Origin: Halichondria panicea
Taxonomy: Eukaryota > Porifera > Demospongiae > Suberitida > Halichondriidae
Length of the DNA stretch: 64,000 nt
Reading direction: 5' to 3'
NCBI RefSeq assembly: GCF_963675165.1
Contig: NC_087377.1
Location: 3,909,899 to 3,973,898 of the forward strand
How positions within the stretch are numbered: position 1 is the first letter of the stretch; each line of letters starts with the position of its first letter. Under the pieces are notes generated by a model, which searched no databases, was not told the origin of the DNA, and worked only from the letters and a program-made list of their open reading frames with translations. The translations under genes and the position numbers were made by a program. This document shows, one piece after another, positions 38,816 through 49,800 of this stretch.

Positions 38816-38858
38816 TCCATGCAATGAATTTATGGTATGCACTTATCTATCTGTGGGT

Positions 38859-38911
38859 ATCAACCCTCAATTAAATGCATGGGTGATCCATGCATTTAAT
38901 TGAGGGTTGAT
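38859..38911. repeat. Perfect 24-bp-arm hairpin upstream of DD8
   Basis: ATCAACCCTCAATTAAATGC plus ATGG is followed by a 5-nt loop (GTGAT) and its exact complement. It ends 61 bp before the DD8 ATG. It could be a new foldback insertion or a regulatory cruciform; nothing similar precedes the other copies. Confidence 0.8.
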
Positions 38912-38972
38912 ATCAGTATTTCTATGTAACAAAGTCAGTATCATTCAAGCTTTAGTTGCTCCTATAGACTAA

Positions 38973-41416
38973 ATGGCTAGCAGTCAAGGAAACTGTAGAG
39001 CTGGCAATGATCATAATGGTTGGTAAATAGATGTTTAGATAGCCTGCATGTCGCTTCTAGCTCTGTTAGCAAAATGAATACTTTTGTTACACACAGGGAA
39101 GCCACATATGAAGTCAAAACCTGTGTTGACAGATCTGTTGCAGGATCTTGAGTCCTTCGTTAACTGGAAACTGCTCATAGAGAAGCTTAAAAGCATAGAA
39201 GGAAATTTCCAGTACAATATTGATCGACAAAAACAGGAGGCCTTTGACAAGTGGTTGAAGAGGAAACCTGATGCTAGGATGTCATTGATGCTCTGTATGA
39301 AATGAAGGAGATCACTCTAGCTAGTAGTCTTGCTAAGAAGTACGCATGGAAAGATCCAAGGGTACGAAAAAATTTAACTGCCACCTAACTTAATATAGAT
39401 TAGTCTGATTCTACATTACTGCATAATATAGAATCTATATACACATGCATGTATTATGCTCTTGTCCTGTACGCAGGTTTTCGTAGACCGGGGCTTATTA
39501 AGTGCCTCAAACGTTGCTCACATCACTCCCACGAGAATAGGTGATATACCACATCGGAGATTTCTTCTCAACTTGCTCCTGGACTAGAATACTACACCTT
39601 AGAAGATGAATCAGTACAACCAATGAATAAAAGGTAAGTTATTAGTCCATGATAAAGTATTGCATTGCAATCTATACACCCCCACACATGCACACATGCA
39701 GATCAGCAGCAGCCAGGACAAAGAAATTGTCACCTCTCTTACAGACTGATCAACGCCCCTACAGTCTGGATGATTTTTTTAAGAGCATTGAAAATAGTAA
39801 CAGTAAGGGCGACTTCAAAGTTGGACTTGAAGCAAGGTAAAGGTGCCATTGTAACACTGATCCAAGCAGAAGGAAACTTTCCACAGGTTTGGACATTTGT
39901 ACTGGAGACTTGAACCAACATATGTACTTCCCGCTAATTCAACTAGCCAGGAATGGATCAAATCCAAGTTGCTCAAAAACGGGCATTTATCTCTGAGTAA
40001 GATAAAATGGCATGTAACTTTTTGTTATGATCACTTTACCCAGAGTGGAAGAAGCTGATGTTGAGCAATTGTTTGTGGAGAGAGAACAGCTTGGGAAAGA
40101 GGTCACTAAAATATCTGTGACGTTTGTAGTAGATGGTCAAGATAACGAGATCTATTCAGCTGCCATTTCTGCTAATGAAAAGGGTAACGAGTTTTGCCTG
40201 GATGCTGTGTACAGAAAACAACCGGTTGAAAAGAGAGCAAGATTAAGCATTGCTTTACCAGGACAGTAAGTATATTTATCACATTAACACCGAGTGTCCA
40301 TTTTCTCTCCTCTTTCTTCTCTTTAGGAAGTATGACTTGAGAATATCTGACTGTTCCGAGTCTATCTTGTCGACAGAGCACCAAAACAGTAATCCATATC
40401 AGATGGCCCGAACCATTTCTAAGGCATTGTGCAGACTGTGAGTTGCATGATGTTCTGTTCATGCATAAATGAATAACTATCCGCAGTCCTGATAGAAGAC
40501 TTTGTGTCATTCTCCGTGGATCATTACCAAATAATGAGAGCACTTGGAAAGTCAAGTACATTCGACAGCGTGTGCAAAGACAGTACGAATGGAAACCAGA
40601 GAAAAAGTATGTCCAGTAAAAAAAATACTAGATACTACTAAAAAAAAAAGTATGTCCAGAGTTCTTATTTTTTGCTATATACTGTGTACATTGTTTTTCT
40701 ATGTGTTGATGTATACAAACTATGCAGGTGGTCTAAAGTCCATATAATTTTGTGTGTGTTCTTTGTTATGCTGTGTGATACCAAGGGTGTATACAGAGTA
40801 TTCTCTGTATACGCCCTTGGTGATACCATGCATTTTTACTTTTTATGTGTTCATCAATGGATGTGACAGGTGGATTTTGGCCTGGTACGATGTTGATGAG
40901 TTTGACTATGAACAAAATCAGGCTGTTGTCGACAGTGCCCCACTGAATAAAGGAATGGACATATTGGAGTTTGACTACTCAAGAAAAGAAGTCGAGGTGT
41001 GTCAAGAATGTGTGTGCACTTGGTATAGTGTAAATAATTTATATACTGGTAAGCAAATAAGATACAATAACCTATTGATGTGTAACCATGTATATATACA
41101 GTAAGTCCTGATCGTATTAGTATAGACATGTAATTACAACAGTTATAACATTATTCATGACTGCTACAAAACTAATACCCGCAGTATTTTAACTTTACAG
41201 CTTTGGGGTCAAAAGATATACCCAAGTAATGTTAGTGACACTCACCCCTCACGAGACAAGTACTACTACATGGAAGGGATTGAGGGAGTGCGACTGCCTG
41301 GGGAGGAACTCAGGGAGCCGTACAATTGGACCACTGAGGAACTGTTGAGAGATTTCGAGGAGTTTCTTGGAGATGCATTCAAGATTGCTCACATCCTTGA
41401 TGGGTCACCTTACTGA
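38973..41416 (+). pseudogene. DD8: Death-domain family pseudogene, three frameshifts
   Basis: Exons: 38973-39018, 39097-39361, 39477-39633, 39702-39836, 39887-39996, 40044-40265, 40327-40437, 40487-40606, 40870-40996, 41201-41416 (TGA). Exon 2 has lost about 21 nt in frame (the MGVEKFE part of the Death domain) plus 7 nt out of frame (GATGCTAGGATGTC versus GATGCTTGCTGGAAGGATGTC), removing the conserved CW pair. Exon 3 (157 nt) and exon 5 (110 nt) are each one base short. Exons 6-10 stay open and exon 10 is near-identical to that of intact copies, which suggests homogenisation after or despite loss of function. Intron 8 holds a 38-bp CAAGGG mini-element and a duplicated AAAAAGTATGTCCAG piece of the exon 8 border. 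It cannot make the full protein. Confidence 0.8.
40782..40819. mobile_element. 38-bp CAAGGG mini-element with 7-bp target duplication
   Basis: CAAGGGTGTATACAGAG, four bases, then the complementary arm ending CGCCCTTG. GTGATAC occurs directly on both sides (40775-40781, 40820-40826). Its ends match those of the MITEs at 3814-3995 and 16437-16668, so it looks like an extreme internal-deletion derivative. Confidence 0.75.
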
Positions 41417-41475
41417 ACTGATGTCATATAAAGTGCATGGTGATGAACTATAGTCAGTGCTATAGTCAGTATACT

Positions 41476-42201
41476 GTAAAAACAAAACTGGTGATGTTCA
41501 CCAACAGGTTACTTTTTTAATGGGCCACATGTCAGCTACCAGATCCCGCAACACGTTGATCAGAAAATTTTTTGCCACAACACATACACACATTGGATTT
41601 GTATGCTATTATTGTACATGTAGGCCCTCTTAACCATCCTTCAACTGCTATAAACTTTGTTTGGGCTGTATGGTTCTTTATAATGGTCGTTGTCAAGGCA
41701 TTTTCACAAATTTCAGTACTGTACTAATTTGTAGCATATTGTGCATCTCTTACATTTTCAGTGGTGTACGTCGGACTGACTTGAAGTAAGTACTAAAGGA
41801 CTCTACTTAGAAGATGACCTATTGCTATTGGCTAACGCTCACAATCCCCTGTTAAAGGGCAGGAGGCTGTGAGAGTTGTCAGTGAATGCTCAATCTACAC
41901 TTGTCAGATCGATACTGCTAATTTTTGATGAACAAGTTGTTATTGGACATTAACAAGAACTGACAGTGTCCTTCACCAATAATATGGTATTAATACACAA
42001 TATAATGGTGATAATCACCATTATATTGTGTATCACTGTTACAATTCACCAACAAAATGTTATATAAAATGGTGATGATCACCATTTATTTAGGTAGTGA
42101 AAAAAGAGCAATGGTGACAATTTCAGTCTTTTACACTGGTGAAGTAGAAAAATGGTGAAGCTCACCACTCAAATTGGTGACCTTCACCGGGGTGTTTTTA
42201 C
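41476..42201. mobile_element. Foldback element with GTAAAAACA ends and GGTGA[A/T]..TCACC motifs
   Basis: It begins GTAAAAACAAAACTGGTGAT and ends with the complementary type GGGGTGTTTTTAC. Internal motifs GGTGATGATCACCAT, GGTGATAATCACCAT and TTCACCAACA recur in alternating orientation. No ORF. Confidence 0.6.
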
Positions 42202-42923
42202 TTATAGAGCTTAAATAATACCATTATAATTATACCATATTATAATAGTCAGTTCTGTATAGTGATCTATAGTGATGTGCGCAGAATCAAGTGGCTATTC
42301 ATTTTCAATCCCCATTCAAATCGTAGAGTGTCAGTAGCTAGAGCTTTCATTATGTTGCTAAAAATGCATATCGTAAGATGTTATCATGCACTGTTAAATT
42401 TACAATGACGTAAGATTTCATATAGCAGGTATGCATTTATGGAGCTACATGTGCATATCAGAGAGGTTTTTGGATCATAGCCGGACAGGATCTAGGTAAC
42501 CTTTACTGTAGCTAAATCTCTGCATGTAACATTAGCCATGGGCCTAGTTGTCGACGTAGCATTATTCTAGAGACAAATTGGCCTGGAAACAAGGTATGAT
42601 ACAGTCATGCAATAATACTGAATGTGATATAATATATGCAGGAGAGTGTATACAGTGCACATGCATGCATATAGAAATATAAAACGTATTTTTTTAGCCA
42701 TTGCACATGATACACATTATAGCAGATTATTTTTAATTTTTCGTGTATTATATTTCGTATACGAAAATTAAAACTACGAAATTATTCTACCGCATTAGTT
42801 ACTATCCTGAGCTGTACAAAATTAATTATTGAAATATTTAAATGCCTTTTGGGTATAGTTCATACGAAAATGCATGTACACCAACAAAAATTATCCGCTA
42901 TATATGGTATAGGTAAATGATAG

Positions 42924-43319
42924 TGTTGGATTCTTCTTGCAACCATACAGACTAGACTATTACTATTGTTGAGATTGACTGCCAATAAATATTTTTATAT
43001 TTTATATAGATCTAGTAAATTCACAATAAGGGAATAGTACCAGCAAACTATACAAAGACAGCAACTCAAAAACCAACAACTAAAAAGGTAATGGATGGAC
43101 AACTATTTATAAGAGTCAGGTCCCAGGGGGGTGATCGAGAATAATTCTAGAATGATCCAGAAACAAGGATGCATGATCAATGTGAGAATAAACAACCACA
43201 AAGAAAAACTGTGAATTACACAATAGCGTAAATGTATGGGTATGACACATGATAAATAGTACATCAGGATAAAACAGGATAGAACAGGATAAATCATGAA
43301 CAATCACGCCAGTACACAT
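42924..43319. mobile_element. Inserted 0.4-kb block, possibly a solo LTR
   Basis: The sequence is absent at the paralogous site near 7929, where the flank GGTAAATGATAG runs on directly. It starts TGTTGGATTCTTCTTGCAAC, has AATAAA and TATATAG, and ends near GTACACAT. ATAG occurs at both borders (42920-42923, 43320-43323). The TG start and short target duplication suit an LTR, but the right end is not a clean CA. Confidence 0.45.
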
Positions 43320-43589
43320 ATAGTATGCTGCAACATAATTTTATTTACCTCCAAAATTGTTCATCGTGCATGGGAAGAATGATACCCAAACTATAACCAT
43401 ACCGACGCGTGGTGACAATGTCTCGGACCTTAGCCAAAAACCGTTCAGTGGTCTTTCCTCACTCGAACTGATTACCCACTGTATAACACTGTTTATGATG
43501 GTGTATTGTACCTTATTCATTCACCTATAATTATACACATATCGATCATGCAGCACATTTCCGTTCCTGTCGTATATATGCAACTATAT

Positions 43590-43756
43590 ACCGTATAGAG
43601 GGTAATTTTCGTGGGGTAAACAATTCGTTATTTTCGTGGGCAAGCGACCTCCACGAAATTTTAACGTAGACGTGGCCTTACCGGAACGTATCAATGCAGT
43701 GCAGGCAATGAGACTGAACGAAATTTTACTCACGAAAATCACCGTTTTCGAGTTAG
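43590..43756. mobile_element. ACCGTATAG-family MITE, right arm deleted
   Basis: The left end and interior match 8201-8395, but the sequence jumps from GTTTTCGAGTTA straight to GGTAATCTATTCTCTAG, missing about 70 bp present before DD2. Confidence 0.65.
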
Positions 43757-43865
43757 GTAATCTATTCTCTAGAAGCACGCCATGTACGTTCATGTATTAT
43801 AATTATAATTCATGTATTATAATTATAAGGTCCTCCCATACATGCGTAATAGTGCAGTTAACTCT

Positions 43866-44241
43866 TAGTCTGGGGGCCAGACCTTTTTCTCAGAGGGGGG
43901 AGGGGGAAGAGAGAAAGAGGTCTAGAGACTCTTGCAGCACTTCGTGTGCTCTTGGAATGTCAATAGGGAGGAGACTGTGATTTTGGAGGTTATAAAGAAG
44001 GAGTAGATGTAGCAATACTCTCATTTCATTGGCTGTATCTAAATTCCATTGGCTGTAATCCAAATTCCACAGAGGCAATACTCGCATTTCATTGGGTTAA
44101 AAATCACATGACATAGGATATGCATTTCATTGGCTCTGGCCACATTCCGCTAGAGCACACGGAAATGCTGCAAGAGTCTCCAGACCTAATCTTAGCTCTC
44201 TTGATTTTTCCCCCGAGCTATTAGGTCTGGCCCCCAGACTA
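43866..44241. mobile_element. 376-bp TIR element with perfect 10-bp target duplication
   Basis: TIRs TAGTCTGGGGGCCAGACC and its complement; AGTTAACTCT directly flanks both sides (43856-43865, 44242-44251). The paralogous site near 8525-8535 has a single AGTTAACTCT, an empty site. The 10-bp (9-10) duplication suggests a Mutator-like non-autonomous element. Confidence 0.8.
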
Positions 44242-44455
44242 AGTTAACTCTATAGAGTTGGTTGATTTGAAATACTCCATAGTTTAGTTGAAACAAAGGA
44301 AATTACTCACTTCCACAGCTGCCATGACAGCTATATTATTTAGGTATGCATGCATTATAATGATTATTAATTATACAGTTGTTGCATTTGAATTGACTGC
44401 AGGGGCAAACTCAAGTTATTTTATAACTGTTGTGTTGAGCCTGACAGCTCATGAG

Positions 44456-44493
44456 CCCCCACCCACACTTCCTTGTTGATGTCAAGTCAGCAC
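44456..44493 (+). promoter_or_regulatory. Conserved upstream block of DD9
   Basis: CCCCACCCACACTTCCTTG / GATGTCAAGTCAGCAC as in DD2 and DD3, 100 bp before the ATG at 44593. Confidence 0.45.
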
Positions 44494-44592
44494 TATACCA
44501 CAGTTGTAAACACTGATGAGGTAATAATTAGCACTGGCTGTTTATATTATTATATACCATTTGTGATACCATACTATATATAAGTAGACACA

Positions 44593-47500
44593 ATGGCTAG
44601 CCCCGGAGTAACAAGAGCTGACAGCAATGATTGTACAGGTTAGTACATTATTTAATTGGCTTCTATATACGTGATGTACATAATTAGTATCCACAGAGGG
44701 GACACATATGAAGTCTCGGCCCCTTCTGAAGGACCTGATGAAGGATCTTGACACCCTTATCGCCTGGCAACTGCTCATGATTAAGTTGGGAGTGGAAAAG
44801 TTTGAAAACGATAAAATAGAAATTAACTTCCAGGGGGATATTGATAGACAAAAACAAGAGGCCTTTGACAAGTGGTTGAGGAAGAAGCCTGGTGCTTGCT
44901 GGAAGGATGTTATTGATGCTCTGTATGAAATGAAGGAGATCACTCTGGCTAGTAGTCTTGCTAGGAAATACGCCTGGGAAGATCCAAGGGTGCGTATTCA
45001 AATATGCTACCGCTTCATTGCTCATTAAGCTATACTTTTGTTACATGCAGGTATACGTAAGCAGCAACTTCCTAAGTACCTCTAAACCTGCTCACGTCAC
45101 TGCCAGAAAAATTGGTGATATACCGTGTCGTAGATTTCTTCCTAAACTTGATCTTGGACTAGATTACTACACTTTAGAAGATGCTTTAGTACGACCAATT
45201 AATATAAGGTATTACTCACTCCATGCATGTTGACTGAATATGATGTATACCGACACACACACGCAGATCAGCAACAGTCAGGACAACTTATTTTTCAGGT
45301 CTTTTACTCCGTCCAGAATTTCGTTCTGACTGTTACAATCTGGCCGATTTCTTTAGGAGCATTGAAAGAAATAACAGTAAGAGCGACTTCAAAGTTGGGC
45401 TGGAGGCAAGGTAACATAAGTGCCATGGTGATGATAATCTACGTAAGATGAAACATTTTACAGGTTTGGACATTTGTACTTGAAACTGAATCCAGAAAAT
45501 GTACTTCCTGCTAACTCAACTAGCCAGGAGTGGATAAGATCCAAGTCACTTCGAAAAGCAGCATTCAACACCCAGTAAGAAGATGCTATTGGTAGTGTAT
45601 TTCTCACCTTACATGTACTCAGAGTGGAAGAAGCCGATGTTGGGCAACTGTTTGTTGGGAGGGAGCAGCTCGGGAAAGAGGTCACTGAAATATCTGTGAA
45701 ATTCAAAGTAGAGGGTCAACATGAAGGGAGATACTCGGCAGTCATTGCTACGTATGAAGATGGTGATGTCTTTTACCTGGATGCTGTGTACAGAGAACCA
45801 GCCATTGAGAATAGAGCAAGATTAAGCATTGCTCTACCAGGATAGTAAGTTTAATTTAATGTCGCAGTCCTCTTAATTTCCCTTTTAATATATCTAGCAA
45901 GTACGACTTGAGGATATCTGATTGTACCGAATGCATCTTGCTAGCTGAACATGAGAACAGTATACCTTATCAGATGGCCGAAACTATTACTAATTCTATG
46001 TGCAGACTGTGAGTGGCCTTCTAACATGTTGATAATCAATTAAACCATTGTGAACATTTATACAGTCCCGCTAGAAAGCTTCGTATTATTCTCCACGGAT
46101 CATCTCGAAACAAGGAGAGCGTTTGGAAAGTCAACTACATTCGACAGTGTATTCAAAAGCAGTACAAATGGAAACCAGAGAGAAAGTACGTATAAAGTAA
46201 ACAATTTGTCTATACATTGATAAGTTTGTCTATATATCCACCTCATAACAGGTGGATTTTGGCCCAGTACGATGTTGATGTCTTTGACTATAAAACAAAT
46301 CGCACTGTCGAAGTGCACCCACTGAATGAAGGAGTGGACATTACCGAGGTGGACTACTCAAGAAAAGAAATCGAGGTTTGTTGTGAATGTCTGTTTTTGT
46401 ACGTCCAATAAATAAATGTGTATGTGCGATGCATGTGCTTGAATATATAGCAATTGATAGTGTATATACCTAATGGTGCAGGTGAATTAATAAGCTACAA
46501 CATATCTTTTATGCCTCGGTGCGCATGCGCAAGCGAGGTATATATGGTAGTGTGCTTATGTGTCTGTGTGTCTGTGTGTCTGTGTGTCTACACAGGTGTT
46601 ACTGTGCGTCTGTGTGTCTACACAGGTGTTACTGTGCGTCTGTGTGTCTGTGTCTGTCTGTGTGTGTAGACTATTTCAGCTGCTCAAGGATCAATGAAGT
46701 GCAAGTAACAGTTTCTATAGGCTTCTAGTCATGTTTTCTTGGCTTGCTATTTGTGCATGGATTTGCAAAATAAAGCTTCGTTCTCGAGTTATGCCTACTT
46801 GGAATGCCATTTCAGCCTTTTCAGAAGAGTCCGTAGCAAAACTTGTTCACTGAGTGTTGCTACTCTATTTAGTAGTTAGCTCTGCACTAGAACGCTAGCT
46901 ATTGGTAGCTGCAAGAGTGAGAAGAGAGCTGCAAGGCTCTGCTGACTTGCAGCCATTAATTTTAGATTTGAACTTTTGGCATCAATCGTTTTTAAACAAT
47001 CATGGTCAATCATTACCCACTATATTCATCATGATAATTATAATCATGTGTATATATAAAAGCTGTCTATTAGCTTTGGCACCTCCACCGAGGCATCAGC
47101 ACCCGCCGTGCTTTCATTCTATAATTATAGTAACATGCATGCATGTGGTGATAATAGAACAGCCAAAAATTGTTATGTGCATGCATAGTCAATCGGAGAG
47201 TGATTTAGAAAAAACCAACGATTTTAGGCTAAGGTCTGAGACTTCGTCATGCACACGTGTCGTCTATATAGATATATAGTTTGGCTATATGAATTAAAGT
47301 TTGTATATAATATTAGGGTTGCACGAAAGATCAGTTGTATGGCTATATAGTCGTATATAATTAGCTGTCTGACCATGCATGCACATGCAAGGTGAGACCC
47401 ATTGTATAATTATGGCAGTTATATATACCGTAGGTACACTGCATGGTCAGACTATAAATTATAGGTAGATAAAAACACACATGCATTCATGCAAAAGAGA

Positions 47501-48861
47501 GGATCTTCTATATAATAGTTAGACACTGTTTAGGAAGTTTCTACATGATTTAGAAGCCCAAAGGGCAGGTTGTAGTATCCTGAACGCAGTGAGGGTTCTA
47601 CTAGCCCCGAGGACTTCTAAATCATGTGGAAACTTAGTGTCTAAGCATTTTAGATCATAGCAATCAGATTTGAATGTTCTTATCTAATCTTTGCTACATG
47701 ATTTTCTAAGTGAAGTACTGCCCTTTGCAGCTCACTTGGAAGTTTGGAGCAAATAGTCAATTGCAAAAAACCACTTGAGATATGTGTAACAGTTTACACA
47801 AGTAAACCACAATACTATAGAACAAGGGACAAAGTTAAAATTTTGGATTCAGATCTTTATGTGGATATATAGATCTCTAGCTATACCTAGAACAGTATTC
47901 AGCATAAACTACTGGTTGGGTAACCATGAAAAACTAATCCTTATCAAGAGGAGTTAAGTGGCGTACTATGTCATTGTGGCAGAGAATTGGAGACTGGTTC
48001 AGCAGCAGGCTGTTTCTCAGTCAACAATTTTAAAAATAGCTAGACAAACATGCAGGCAGTTTATTTCGTAATCAAGCTACTCCTACAGCCCAAACTGAGT
48101 ACTTGTAGATAGAGATTTGGCCAAGTTGTGGTTTAGCTGTAAACTGTTACATTTACCTCAAGTGGTTTTTTGCATTTAACAGTACTGTAATACTGTTTGC
48201 CAAAACTTCACGTGAGCTTATGTGAGCTACAACAAATAGCATGAAAAACTACAACAACAAAACATAAAGATCTGGTCTATTCCAAAATTTAAACTTTGTC
48301 CCTTGTTCTATAGTATTGTGGTTTACTTGTGTAAACTGTTACACTTATCTCAAGTGGTTTTTTGCAATTTACATTTGCCCTAAACTTCCAAGTGAGCTGC
48401 AAAGGGCAGTACATGATTTTCTAAGTAAGTACATGCATGTGATTTTCTAAATAAGTACATGATATTCTAAGTTGGATAGAACACTTCCTTTAGCCAATCA
48501 AATTGCAGTATTTATGGCAAACATGCATGTCTGATCTAAAAATCTAATAATTTGATTATCATGCACAGTATATAATTATATAATAGTAACATTATTCCTT
48601 ACTGCGTGACCATAATGGCATTACTGTTATACAATATCCGTGCAGCTTTGGGGTCAAAAGATATACCCAAGAAATGTTGACGACACCCACCCCTCACGAG
48701 ACAAGTACTACTACATGGAAGGGATTGAGGGAGTGCGACTGCCTGGGGAGGAACTTAGGGAGCCGTACAATTGGACCACTGAGGAACTGTTGAGAAATTT
48801 CGATGAGTTTCTGGGAGATGCATTCAAGATTGCTCACATCCTCGATGGATCTCCTTACTAA
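44593..48861 (+). CDS. DD9: Death-domain protein, apparently intact, 514 aa
   Basis: Exons: 44593-44638, 44697-44989, 45051-45208, 45267-45410, 45464-45574, 45623-45844, 45898-46008, 46066-46185, 46252-46375, 48646-48861 (TAA), total 1545 nt, open. N-terminus MASPGVTRADSNDCTG. The Death domain has AWQLLMIKLGVEKF, DKIEINFQGDID and EAFDKWLRKKPGACW. The unknown module carries HVTARKIGDIPCRRF, EGRYSAVIATYEDGD, VNYIRQCIQKQYKWKPERK and KTNRTVEVHPLNEGVD. Relative to DD2, exon 1 keeps the ancestral frame and exon 9 has the extra Val (EVDYSRKE). Exon 4 differs locally (RPEFRSDCYN instead of RHPRPNCYS). Intron 9 is 2.27 kb and holds three repeats. Segmental partner of DD2. Confidence 0.85.
46512..47117. 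mobile_element. Dispersed element, second copy of the 429-952 type
   Basis: It starts with the hairpin TGCCTCGGTGCGCATGCGCA and ends AGCACCCGCCGTGCTTTC, the complement of the left end of 429-952. It contains tandem TGTGTGTCTACACAGGTGTT units (46586-46633). It lies in DD9 intron 9. Confidence 0.65.
47523..47650. repeat. Foldback repeat (AGACACTGTTTAG), second copy
   Basis: Matches 1463-1568: GACACTGTTTAGGAAGTTTC at the left, AAACTTAGTGTC at the right, with the shared interior AGAAGCCCAAAGGGC. It lies in DD9 intron 9. Confidence 0.6.
47698..48427. mobile_element. 0.7-kb foldback with about 170-bp arms, DD9 intron 9
   Basis: CTGCCCTTTGCAGCTCACTT, AAAAAACCACTTGAGATA and TATAGAACAAGGGACAAAGT on the left are all complementary to the right part. 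ACATGATTTTCTAAG lies directly at both outer borders in the same orientation, possibly a target duplication. No ORF. Confidence 0.7.
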
Positions 48862-49800
48862 GCTAAAAGTATATATCATCGTAGTTTTTACCATCATTTA
48901 AGCTGTGGTATTATGCAACTAGTCAAAGATTTACTTCACTGCCACTGCATGCATGCATGCATGTACTTTGTTCAGTATTATTATATGTTCTGTGCACATT
49001 ATCGTTTTAATTGTCTATTTTTGGTGCATGCTATATAATTATATATGGAGGGATTGGGTGACTGGTTTGTTGGGATGAATGTAGTTAATGTGTCAACGGG
49101 TATTAAAATTGTAATTGCTGAGCTATGCCTCGATGCAATGACTACAGTATAGTATACTCTCGTTAATCCAGTCACCCTTGGGACCATGCAGCTTGGCCGG
49201 ATCGAGGTGGCTGTAGCTCAGGAAATAGCCGCGGCTTAAAAACGACCTTATCTCGAATCGAATTACTACTTTTGCGGTTCTTGTCTCGAGGATAATGTAG
49301 GATAATGCTGTTCTCTAATCCATTGCTAAACCACACCCTAAACGTCATATCCGGCCGTAATATACGTATAAAATTACATTGAAAACCTTGGAATAGCGAG
49401 TGGCCGTACTTCAGGGTGAGTTTTGTACAGTAAACATATAGCTAGCATTCCGTGCCAAGCCAAATGGCCGGTATATCGAGGTGACCGTACTTCGGTGAGC
49501 CGGAATAGCGAAAGTCTACTGTATATGTAAATTATAGCTCGAAGAGTAAACGGAGAAAGAGCTAAGCGGGGACCACAAAAGGATGGTCGCCCTGACATAA
49601 GCTGAAAAAGAATTAATGCAGTCACATAATTAGAAAAGGAGGAGCGACTAATTTCAGCCAAAACCCGCTCTGCAAATATTATTTTGTACGAGAGACAGTC
49701 TCGGGCCATACTCTGAGTTTCGAGGGCGGCCTGGAATAAAGACCACCTTCCCACTCTGTTTGTTTTTGTGGTTAGTTCCACAGCTACAGAAGAGTGAAGT
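48862..49800. other. Spacer DD9-DD10, duplicated from the DD4-DD5 spacer
   Basis: Shares AAGCTGTGGTAT, GGAGGGATTGGGTGACTG and TCTGTTTGTTTTTGTGGTTA with 20285-20899. It differs by an insertion of a pogo-like element at 49145-49521. No gene is seen. Confidence 0.6.
49145..49521. mobile_element. Element with CAGTA...CTCTCGTTAATCC ends
   Basis: Left CAGTATAGTATACTCTCGTT then AATCCAGTCACC; right GGTGAGCCGGAATAGCGAAA then GTCTACTG. The ends resemble pogo-type elements (CAGTAGACTCTCG...). It is absent from the paralogous spacer before DD5, so it inserted after that duplication. Confidence 0.55.

Larger units (their letters stand above)
37373..38972. other. Spacer DD7-DD8
   Basis: The 3' flank up to about 37900 is shared with DD6. 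It contains a decayed small-gene relative (37590-37976), a MITE (38607-38815) and a perfect 24-bp-arm hairpin (38859-38911) just before DD8. No other gene was recognised. Short protein-like bits near 38050 (FLELLREATHIN) and 38138 (DDAVCVFQD) each end at a stop and may be remains of the same decayed gene. Confidence 0.5.
41417..44592. other. Spacer DD8-DD9, duplicated from the DD1-DD2 spacer
   Basis: From about 42308 to 44592 it is the counterpart of 7265-8860, with three differences caused by insertions or deletions: an added 400-bp LTR-like piece (42924-43319), a 376-bp element (43866-44241) and a deleted MITE arm at 43756. The first 0.8 kb carries the GTAAAAACA foldback element. No gene is seen. 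Confidence 0.65.

Noticed and set aside
40640-40740. Extra exon-like piece in DD8 intron 8 (AAAAAGTATGTCCAG ... GCAGGTGG)
   Set aside because: It is a partial duplicate of the exon 8 donor and exon 9 acceptor region with no coding frame; the real exon 9 starts at 40870.
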